Assembly (NCBI GenBank): GCA_024195585.1
Contig: SWBL01000276.1
Coordinates: 1-64,000 of the forward strand
Direction of reading: 5' to 3'
Source: Aureobasidium sp. EXF-3400
Taxonomy: Eukaryota > Ascomycota > Dothideomycetes > Dothideales > Saccotheciaceae
Length of the DNA stretch: 64,000 nucleotides
The notes below the pieces were generated by a model that did no database searches, was not told the origin of the DNA, and saw only the letters and a list, made by a program, of their open reading frames with translations. Of the stretch, positions 56,210 to 64,000 are shown in pieces (positions within the stretch are counted from its first letter, which is position 1; each line of letters starts with the position of its first letter). Made by a program: the position numbers and the translations under genes.

Positions 56210-56653
56210 GTCGGTATAATCAAGTTGAGTTGCGATTATGGTTCATGATGTTCCAAGAGTCGATGGGATGTGATGAATAGTTAAGCCGAGGTAAGTCGAT
56301 AACAGCCTGATAAGGAAAGTGCGACGTGTCCTCGTTAGTAACTTCTATACGCTTCGTGATTAACGCTTGTAGACGACTACTGGTTACTCGAAACAGTGGT
56401 GGGGACCACAATCGGGTCGTCTGTCTGCACTGTCAAGCAGAATTCAACCAAATTCCAGTTACAGAAGGTTCTTTGCAACAACCGTTGCTGTGTGTAAGCA
56501 AATAGCTCGACTGTTTACTGTTCTAGGCAGAGAACTGTAGCTCGACGCCGGAAGGTGAATCTCTGGCACTTTCTTTGCATCCCTAGAGCAAGATCCATTT
56601 TCATGCAGCCACATTGATATCTTGACACGCTGCCTTGTAACGATATTGCTCCC
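56210..56653. other. Intergenic spacer
   Basis: 444 bp, promoter of the APH-like gene and 3' region of the next minus-strand gene. No frame to report. Confidence 0.45.
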
Positions 56654-58126
56654 TCATGATAACTCTAGTTCTTCAATCCTACCCACCGCATCATCGATGG
56701 TTTTCCTCAGCTGGTCGGCTTCATTCCTTCGATCTTGTTCCTGAAACCAGAGCCACAAGGTATGCTGCAAGGCGATTGTCGTAACCGAATCGAGACCGTG
56801 GGCTGTGGTACTCATTCCGAGGGCATCTCCAAGCAAACGTTCTGCAATAGCGTTTTCCTCAGTGTTTGGTTCCAGCTTATGAATGGCAAAGTGACAGCGG
56901 GCCGACACCTCGAGAGCTTCAATCTCCATAGGCATCCATTTGGTATCGCCCTGTTGTCTTGCTTGATCGCAGTGTGAGAGGATGTGCTCCATGATGCTCA
57001 AAGCCTCCTGGTGATTGCCTCGCAAGTGAAATATCTTGCCGCGTGCAAACTGCCGCTGCGTGTCGCTAGCATCGCTACGTTGGAGCTGATCGGATTGAGC
57101 TAATAGTGAATCCCAGTGGTATTGCACATTGTTACCTATGCGGAGCTGGTAGTTCGAGTAACAGGATATGTTGAGTGCATCCCACGGATCTTCCGGGAGC
57201 AAACCTGCCAAATGATCGAATCCACATTTCCAGCTTTGCTGCAAGGTTCCTGCCACTTCGGTGCTCGGCAATCTCCTTATGCAAGTGAATATCTGCGCCC
57301 AAGGATGCTGCTGTTCATGCTTCTTCGAAGCTCTTATCTCAACCATGCTGCACAATTTGTCCTGCAATAGATCATACACTTTCCCCCAGCCTTTGGTGGG
57401 GAGTAGTATACACAGATCGCAAAGAACATCTAGCAGTTTAGGATCCTGCTCGTCCAGCACTATTTCGACAAGCCTCAAAGCCTGGCAAAGCAGAATGTAG
57501 CCTTGGTGCCAGTATTGCTTCTCCCACAGATCGAGTGCGACGATGCAGCATTTGTAAAAGTTGCTAAGATTCGTGAAGCTTCCTGCCGAAGACCGACTCA
57601 CTAGTTCTCCTGCATCGTTGCTGATAAAGAGGTTGTCCTCATGAGCTCTTTTGAGATACTCGGAAATATAGTGGCAAAGTCCCTCGGCGTTCCGTAACTC
57701 CTTCGGATCGGACAGCGTAGGACTCATTCTTTTGTCGTCCAGGACGAAAAAACTGAGGGACGAGTAGTCCATTTGTCCATTCCAATCGGTGGACTGCACA
57801 TTGGAGGCCGCATTCCAAAAAATTTGGCCGTCGTCCTTGGTAAACACATCTGATCGAGAAGAGTTGGTTTGAGTAAATACGATTCGAATGTTACCAGAAG
57901 GTGGTGTTGTTCTGTTCGATTCCTGGAACCAAGTGCCTGATCTCTCCGCTCTGTGCCTGCGTCGTGCTACTTCGCTAAGAGGGTAGACGGAGCCATTGAT
58001 CAGGATTTTCGGCCGTTTTGGTGGGCTTAGACGATACAGTCCCAAATGCTGTATCAAGGCATCAGCGTACTGAACATCCTCGAGCTTGACATACTTTCCA
58101 CGCGTGGCTCCTTTGGTGTCTGTCAT
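56654..58126 (-). CDS. Uncharacterised helical-repeat protein
   Basis: 490 residues from the first ATG (MTDTKGATRGKYVKLEDV). The frame is open 21 codons further, to a TTG and an upstream TTAG acceptor-like site at about 58,200, so a short first exon is possible. No signal peptide. The N-terminal ~130 residues contain KYVKLEDVQYADALIQHLG and a basic VARRRHRAER. The rest is helical and TPR-like (GYILLCQALRLVEIVLDEQDPKLLDVLCDLC; RGNHQEALSIMEHILSHCDQARQQGD; HTLWLWFQEQDRRNEADQLRK). This resembles the C-terminal half of fungal Clr5-domain proteins, but a Clr5 domain is not visible. Function unknown. Confidence 0.7.
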   Translation of the reverse strand: MTDTKGATRGKYVKLEDVQYADALIQHLGLYRLSPPKRPKILINGSVYPLSEVARRRHRAERSGTWFQESNRTTPPSGNIRIVFTQTNSSRSDVFTKDDGQIFWNAASNVQSTDWNGQMDYSSLSFFVLDDKRMSPTLSDPKELRNAEGLCHYISEYLKRAHEDNLFISNDAGELVSRSSAGSFTNLSNFYKCCIVALDLWEKQYWHQGYILLCQALRLVEIVLDEQDPKLLDVLCDLCILLPTKGWGKVYDLLQDKLCSMVEIRASKKHEQQHPWAQIFTCIRRLPSTEVAGTLQQSWKCGFDHLAGLLPEDPWDALNISCYSNYQLRIGNNVQYHWDSLLAQSDQLQRSDASDTQRQFARGKIFHLRGNHQEALSIMEHILSHCDQARQQGDTKWMPMEIEALEVSARCHFAIHKLEPNTEENAIAERLLGDALGMSTTAHGLDSVTTIALQHTLWLWFQEQDRRNEADQLRKTIDDAVGRIEELELS

Positions 58127-58929
58127 CTGGCACTCCGAGAATGGAAAATTTGTATCCGAGTCCAGATGTTGGCTCCAACGACTGGCCAACTGCGGGTCAT
58201 GCTAAGTCACGACAGAATTTTGTACCTTTCTCAAGTCGTCTGTACAGTACACGTTGAGATGTGGCAGTTGTTCTGAGTGCCGCGAGGGCCTATATAAAAA
58301 TATAGTCTACTCAGGCACGGGACGGAGAAAGCGGGGAGATGCAGGTAGCAGAGTAGTACATGTTGGAGGTACATAAACACGGGCGAGATCGGACTAGTAA
58401 AAGGTAATAACCAGCATGCAGAATCTCATCAACATCAGCTTACCTATAAGAACACTCAACCCAGCTATAGATGGTGAAGTACCTATAATATAACGATTAC
58501 TTTCCTTTAAAGATAGCCTAACTATACAGTTAAAGAGGGTACGGCAATATTAGGACACAATTTCAAGGAATAAGCGGACTTGGGTCCGACGCTGAACAGA
58601 ACATACCATTTTCCGTAAACAGCAAACAAGAAACCCACTACTGCAACACCAGATAAATCTAGTGATCGACATCAACCACAGATATGCATATCAGCCCTGA
58701 TCGGAGGCCAGATGACCATCGACCTCGAACACAGATATGCATATGTCCAGATGCTCGGAACTCAAATAACGTTGCATCTCCGCCTTGCACGCACGCCCGC
58801 AGTGTCAGAATTGGGAAAAAGGTACCGATCAAAAATGATATTTCCGACAACAGTTGGATTGAAGCTTTTGATATTACTATTACTCAAATTTAACAAAAGA
58901 AATATTCTTACAATGACCACATGCATCAT
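58127..58929. other. Intergenic region between the helical-repeat and lipoxygenase genes
   Basis: 803 bp. A TATA-like block TATATAAAAATATAG lies at 58291-58305, about 165 bp upstream of the minus-strand start at 58126. The middle (58,380-58,560) is AT-rich with many TA steps, as in degraded sequence. A 15-bp direct repeat lies at 58677 and 58730. No gene. Confidence 0.45.
58677..58744. repeat. 15-bp direct repeat, 53-bp period
   Basis: CACAGATATGCATAT occurs at 58677-58691 and 58730-58744. Each copy contains the palindrome ATATGCATAT. It lies downstream of the lipoxygenase gene, outside any supported gene. Confidence 0.6.
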
Positions 58930-61212
58930 TTAGATAGTGACACCGAAAGGTGCGACATTAGGATCCAGACCCTGCCACAAGAACGGCATACCCTGCGATA
59001 AGCCCTCACAATCAAACTCTCTAGCCTTGATTGTTGTGCTGAAAGAGTCCATGGTCTTCTTGAAAGCTGCGGCTGCATTTCTGGTGTTCAGATTCATGCG
59101 CTTGAGCATAGCGTTATCGGCAAATTGGTAGCTCACTGCAGATGCGAGTCAGTATGTTGATCAAACTAACCGAATTCAGGTAAAGGTTCTACTCACATGT
59201 TCGGTTGGTGCCTGCAAGGTAGTTGCGAGCGAAGAGGGAATTCACGCCAAGCTGCTCTTGAGCGTTGTTGAATGGAGGTAAGAAGGTTGCAGGGTTCGAG
59301 ACTGTGCCCTTTGCCTGAGGAACGGGCTGCCAAAGCGACATTGGGTGGAAGGGAAGAGTGGCTGATGCAGACATAAGTTCGTTGGTGTTGACAGTGTGGT
59401 GTGCAGTCGACGAAAGATGAGCCTGTCACATGTGTTAGTCATTATCTTCAATGTGCAAAAGAGTATTTCATGTGCTTACCATGTGAGTCAGTATATCAAT
59501 GAGTGTGTTCTTCGTGTTAAGAGTAGCTGGGAAGTCTTGAACTTGAGCAGGGCCATTTGCCTCCTTGACGAAAGCTTGAAGTTCCTTGTCCGCGACCACC
59601 ACCGAATCTGCGGAGTAGTAAGAGTTGATGAATGAGGTCATAAACGTGCGCTGAGCATTGTAGATGACAGAAGCATCCTCGTAGTAGGGCAGAGACTTGA
59701 GCTGCGGGCCGAATGTCGAGTTGATCAATCCGCGGTTCTTCAGATCAGTAAGGAAGTAGCCAGATTGGAAGAAACCACTGCGTGTGAAGTAGTAGTTGCT
59801 GCTGTAGCCGAGGGCAGCGTCGGAAGTGTAGGGGAAAGCGATGTCAACAACGCCACCAGGAGAGAACAAGGTCTGCTGTGCCAGGGGCTGAATTGCAAAG
59901 ACTTGGTACATCACTGTGAAGTTACGATTAGTCAAGCGTCCACAGGGTGATGATTGCTTAACTTACGTCTGTCAAGGATAGCCTTTACAGGATGAGAGTC
60001 ACTCAAAGTTCGGATAGCTGCCATATACACGATGTGGACAACTTCATGAGTTCTTGAAAAGTGCTCCCACTGAGCGAACCAGAGATCACAAACGTTGTAC
60101 ATGATCTTTGCGAGCATCCAATCATTATCGCTGTCAGCTGGTGTATAGATGAGACTTCCTCCTTGGTTGGTGCGAATGGCCAGAGGCAAGAAGTCCCCGG
60201 ATGACGGATCGATGTAGAAGTAAGTATCCACAGCTGCCGAGTAACGAGGTTTTGTGGTAGTTGCAAGCTGCGCCTGATCTCTGTAATCAGAGTAGAACAA
60301 GCGACCAGATGTGAGCAGCTGCTGCAGAGTCATTCCGGTGATGTTCATTGCAGTAGCGTCATCGACATTGAAGTTGAGAGAATCCGAGCTGTTCAGTCTG
60401 CGGACCTGGTACGGACTGAGAGAAAGACGTTCCATTGAGAACAGCAAGTCCTGAGTGTAGTTGGTGAGGATACCAGGAATGGGACCAGCAGGCTGAGTCT
60501 TGATCCATTCGTCGTCGTAGAGCAGAGTGTAGTCATCCAGAGTCTGCAGACCATTGTATTTGCTATAGTCAGCAGCAGCCATTTGAGCGTCTGCGTCCAA
60601 GTCGTCCATCTGAGTTTCGGCTTCGGTTTGAAGACTCGTTACATCGTTGTTGATCAGAGTGTTACCAAGAGAACCATTGGGGAAGAAAGGTCCACCAGCG
60701 ACGGCGGGTCCATAGCCAAAGTTCTGTTGCTTAGTCGCGATGGCATCTGCTCTGTTGGCAGGAATGCCCTTCTGCGGAATAGCATACCATCCTGTGGTAT
60801 CTGCTGAGGCAACCGAAGTAGTCGAACCAGTCCTTGGGTTGGAAACGCTACCACCGTCTGCGAGCTTGAAGGCTGATGAGATCTTGCTGGAGGAAGTGAT
60901 CTTGGCTGAAGAAGAACCCTTGCTGGAGGAGGAGACCTTGGCTGAAGAAGTGACCTTGGCGGAAGAAGCAACCTTGCTGGAAGACGAGACCTTGATGGAA
61001 GATGAGGCCTTGGTGGTAGTAGATGCCTTGATGGACGAAGAAACCTTGCTCGACGAGGACACCTTGCTCGATGAGACAGCCTTGCTGGAAGACGAGATTT
61101 TCGCCACACTCGAAGAAGTTGCTCTCTTTTGAATAATTGCAGAATGAACAACTGCAACATAGAAGATCAAGGTAAGCAGTGTCACCACTGAGAATCGATG
61201 CTGCGCCATCAT
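58930..61212 (-). CDS. Secreted fungal lipoxygenase with Ser/Lys-rich N-terminal spacer
   Basis: Four exons (61212-59967, 59913-59480, 59422-59197, 59135-58930), 703 residues. It dioxygenates polyunsaturated fatty acids to hydroperoxides using Mn or Fe. Metal ligands: His384 and His389 (HFSRTH), His568 and Asn572 (HHTVN), and the C-terminal carboxylate of Ile703 (APFGVTI). All fit fungal Mn/Fe-LOX, and the splices restore family sequence (AILDR-LMYQVFAIQPLA; NRT-LSYQFADNAML). A signal peptide is followed at about 30-118 by an SSSK-type repeat tract of Ser, Lys, Val, Ala and Thr, then the catalytic domain near QQNFGYG. The tract is not a feature of this family as I know it and would be a target for O-mannosylation or wall attachment. 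Introns 53, 57 and 61 bp. Confidence 0.93.
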
Positions 61213-62194
61213 CGTAGGTATGTTAGGGCAGAGAGAGGGCTACACGAGAGCTTGGAAAACCCAAAGTTTGGCCTGTGTCGTGGATATATTCATTCATCTT
61301 GTTACATCACTCTAGCCTGATGTCACCGTTGTCTTGAATTTCGATATCAACCGTTATAGCTGGAGGATGTTCGGAACGTCGGCAAGATTCGGTCGTTGCC
61401 AGATCTGCCTTTGGTGGATCAGATTTCGTACAAGACGTCAACATATCCACCGCAAAGAGCACAACCACGGGTATAAATGTCTGATCGGCCAGCTTATGGT
61501 CTTAACGAACATTCCTGTAATGGCCGCAGATCGTTGTTAGCGGACTTTTCTGCGCTGCTGGATGGTTATAGCACCGTTTGCAACACCGTTCGATAAATAA
61601 ACGGCGCTGGCTGATGCGATAGAGTTGAAGGGTCCAGAGCTTTCACATGCTGGAAGATAATCTGGGGAAGGGACTCAACAGATTGTATAATTACTCATTG
61701 CTCTCTTCTTCATCATATGCCGGAGTCCTTGATGTAACATGACACGTTCTAGCTTCCAGAATTCAACAACTTCAAATGTCCAGGCAAGACTTTGTAGTTA
61801 GAAGCCTCCAAGGTCCCTGCGATCAGATGACTATGGGATCTTTACTATACCGTTCAGAAACCAGTAGTTGTGCCTTCCTCTCAGCGAAGGATCAAGACCA
61901 AGAGAAATCTTTCTTGCTTTTTCTTCGTATCCTCTCCGACACTCCCACCGGTAAGAAGGATCGTGAGTATCTCATCGTCATATACAATGTGTAGAAACGT
62001 CCGTTGTTAGTTTGCGCCGAATGTGTTGTCCTTCCCGCTACATAGCCCCGGGGCACACAGAAAGCCAAATCCGATATCTATACCACAGAAGACACATCCA
62101 ACCAAGAAAAGGTCATGACCAGTGGTAAAAGCAGGTTTCGCGCTGCAATAAATACCATTAGTCAGCTAGACCACGCCTGCATCATCCTTATGCA
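61213..62194. other. Intergenic region, lipoxygenase promoter
   Basis: 982 bp. An ATATAT element lies about 75 bp upstream of the lipoxygenase start (minus strand). Otherwise short frames without motifs. Confidence 0.45.
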
Positions 62195-64000
62195 TCATGA
62201 TGTCGGCCTAGATCTCTTCTCGTCGTTGTTCTGCTTGTTTCCATCATCATTGACATCAAGGTCCGTCGAAGCCAGACCTCTCTTCAGAGGATTTTGGATA
62301 TTCTGATAGACCATGTTTGACAGGGTGTCGTCCGCTGTGTTGTCGGGGATGCATTTTTCTGCGTTGATGCCCATGAGCGACTGTCGTTGGGAGGTCGATC
62401 GTAGCTTCTCTTGGGCGTTGACGAGTAGCTCTCGGGTCCATTTCATCTGGTCAGGGTCTGCATGCAAAGTCTCCCGTCCCTTGTCCATTACTTCTTCGAG
62501 CAACGATAGTGCCTCGTGGACCCTTGGGCTGTTCTCGAGATCTGTGTAGGCCCTTGCTAGATTACGTACAGACATGAGGCGAGATATGTCTTGCTCCGCT
62601 AGATGAGCCGTTCGCAAAGCAACCAGCTTTTCGAGCAACGGGACTGCCTGCTCGCACCTATCGAGTTTCAGGTAGGCATTCGCTAGCCTATCCATACTGA
62701 TCAATCGTCTAGGATCATCCGTTGGAAGATTCTCGACCACATCCTCGAGCAATGCGATTGCAGAATCTGGTTTTCCACGACGTACATGGGCCTCCGCTAG
62801 CCTGTCCATACTGATTAATCGTCTTGAATCATTCTCTGGAAGATACTTGATCACTTCCTCGAGCAACGGGACTGCTTCGCTTGGCTTATCAAGCTCGAGG
62901 TAGGCCTTCGCTAGTCTATCCATACTGATCAATCGTCCTGGATCATGAGGGAGCAGAGCTGACGCATAGACCTCGAGTACTTCCTTCAACAACCCCACTG
63001 CCTGGTTTGGTTCGTTAAGTCGGAGATAGGCATGTGCTAGCCTGTCCATACTGATTAAACGTCTCCGATCATTTGGAGGATGATTTGATGCCTCGACCCG
63101 GACCACCTCTTCGAGCAACGGGACTGCTTGACTCGGCTTGTCAAGGTCAAGATAGGCCTTTGCTAGTCTATCCATACTGATCAATCGTCCTGGATCACTC
63201 GGGATACGGCTTGACGCACAAGTTTCGACCAACTTTTCGAGTAATGTTGTTGCCTGGATTGATCGGCCAACTTTGAGATAAGCCTCTACCAATTGATTTA
63301 GGGCAGCGGTTCGTAGAGGATCCTTGGCCGACAGCGACGTCGAACAATGAGAATGGATCTCTTCGAGGACGGGTATCGCTTTATCGTACGCACCAGTTTT
63401 TGAGTAGGCTCTTGCTAAGGTCAACATGATCTCGACCCACCAGTAGTCTCGTGGGATCTGTTTGAACTGTGGGTCGACAACATCCTGAAGCAATGCCACA
63501 GCCTTTTCCGCTGCATTTGCGGTGATGTATGATGCTGATAAACGACTTAAGGTATTGAGCAGATACGGATGATAACGCGAACACAGTCTTTTGGTGATTT
63601 TGAGCTCCTCAATCAACAAGGTTATAGCCCTGTCGCTGTTTCCGAGACTTTGATGCGCCCAGATTAGACTGTGCAAGAGGCTTCTCACGACCAAGTCCCC
63701 TAACACATTGGACTGCGAGTAACGCTCGTATAGGGATTCAAGTAAATTCGCTGCGGCTTGAGAGTCACCAGCCGTGTGATATAAATCAGCCAGTAGCCGT
63801 TGTGCGTCGAATGCTTCCCAGCTGTTCCATTCAAACCACTGTGTCGTAGACTGTACGACCTGGTCCACACAGCTTCGCATTTTGTCAAGCTTTCCCAATT
63901 CACCAAAGCACATTGCCTTCGCGCGTAGGAGTAACTTGCTTCTGGAAGCCAGCGTATGAGGCTGAAGCTCATATGAGTTGGCCAGAGTCTCGAAGATCCT
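62195..64000 (-). CDS. Tetratricopeptide-repeat protein, N-terminus beyond the window
   Basis: The frame is open from the stop (62195-62197) to the window edge, over 600 residues without an intron, so the start and any N-terminal domain are missing. Nearly the whole visible part is TPR helices. In the second half five units share RLISMDRLAxAYLxLxxPxQAVPLLEEV with spacings of 38, 38, 42 and 42 residues. The tail is polar (KQNNDEKRSR). Architecture and repeat style resemble the C-terminal sensor part of fungal NLR/STAND proteins, but without the N-terminus this is a guess. There are no near-identical DNA repeats as in the NLR at 33 kb, though the SMDRLA block is well kept at DNA level (TCCATACTGAT on the plus strand). 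Confidence 0.85.
   Translation of the reverse strand, partial: RIFETLANSYELQPHTLASRSKLLLRAKAMCFGELGKLDKMRSCVDQVVQSTTQWFEWNSWEAFDAQRLLADLYHTAGDSQAAANLLESLYERYSQSNVLGDLVVRSLLHSLIWAHQSLGNSDRAITLLIEELKITKRLCSRYHPYLLNTLSRLSASYITANAAEKAVALLQDVVDPQFKQIPRDYWWVEIMLTLARAYSKTGAYDKAIPVLEEIHSHCSTSLSAKDPLRTAALNQLVEAYLKVGRSIQATTLLEKLVETCASSRIPSDPGRLISMDRLAKAYLDLDKPSQAVPLLEEVVRVEASNHPPNDRRRLISMDRLAHAYLRLNEPNQAVGLLKEVLEVYASALLPHDPGRLISMDRLAKAYLELDKPSEAVPLLEEVIKYLPENDSRRLISMDRLAEAHVRRGKPDSAIALLEDVVENLPTDDPRRLISMDRLANAYLKLDRCEQAVPLLEKLVALRTAHLAEQDISRLMSVRNLARAYTDLENSPRVHEALSLLEEVMDKGRETLHADPDQMKWTRELLVNAQEKLRSTSQRQSLMGINAEKCIPDNTADDTLSNMVYQNIQNPLKRGLASTDLDVNDDGNKQNNDEKRSRPTS

Noticed and set aside
58380..58560. 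AT-rich patch considered as a RIP-mutated transposon remnant
   Set aside because: Too short, no repeat ends, no remnant of transposase or reverse transcriptase that I can see.
60850..61132. Plus-strand frame rich in Glu/Leu opposite the lipoxygenase spacer
   Set aside because: It is the complement of the Ser/Lys repeat codons and has no independent support.

Overview
The window is nuclear DNA of a filamentous ascomycete (Pezizomycotina). The evidence is genes on both strands with short spliceosomal introns (mostly 45-76 bp, GT...AG, CTAAC/CTGAC-like branch sites), fungal-only families (Dicer-like 2, NACHT/NB-ARC-type receptor with a nucleoside-phosphorylase domain, proteinase K-type alkaline protease, GH5 exo-beta-1,3-glucanase, fungal lipoxygenase) and an intron-bearing tRNA-Ser. 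The exact class cannot be fixed from the sequence. About 25 protein genes and one tRNA are supported. No transposon, rRNA, CRISPR array or virus is visible.

Layout. 0-10 kb: the 3' part of tRNA-Ser(CGA), a MARVEL-type four-helix membrane protein, then three oxidoreductases: a zinc 2,3-butanediol/sorbitol-type dehydrogenase (minus), a cinnamyl-type alcohol dehydrogenase (plus) and an aldehyde dehydrogenase (plus). 10-19 kb: a complete Dicer-like 2, a nicotinamidase, a 93-residue spliced microprotein gene and a divergent protein kinase. 19-30 kb: a 1299-residue low-complexity/PH-like protein, the cytosolic phenylalanyl-tRNA synthetase alpha chain, a 2.2 kb gene-poor gap and a 585-residue orphan.

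30-39 kb is the most accessory-looking part. A secreted protein made only of two I9-like (subtilisin-propeptide/inhibitor) domains is transcribed divergently from an NLR-like receptor (phosphorylase, P-loop NTPase, tetratricopeptide repeats, the repeats being nearly identical 126 bp units). A decayed gene follows, and then a GH3 beta-glucosidase and a GH5 exo-beta-1,3-glucanase meet tail to tail. 39-49 kb: a mitochondrial Bax-inhibitor-like protein divergent from an asparagine synthetase-like enzyme, a beta-propeller-like protein ending in a CaaX box, and a GNAT acetyltransferase.

49-64 kb: a broken subtilase (signal peptide out of frame with the protease part, catalytic Asp missing) converges on an intact secreted alkaline protease. 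Then come a small four-helix membrane protein, an APH-type phosphotransferase, an orphan repeat-like protein, a secreted lipoxygenase with an unusual Ser/Lys-rich spacer, and a TPR protein cut by the window edge.

How the genes fit together: housekeeping functions (PheRS, nicotinamidase, Bax-inhibitor-like) are mixed with secreted enzymes and defence-type genes (Dicer-like 2, NLR). Plausible functional groups are alcohol-aldehyde-acid oxidation (3.7-9.9 kb), beta-glucan degradation (35-38 kb) and a protease/propeptide-like set (29.5-30.3 kb and 49.5-52.6 kb). These groupings are inferred from proximity and family, not shown by the sequence.
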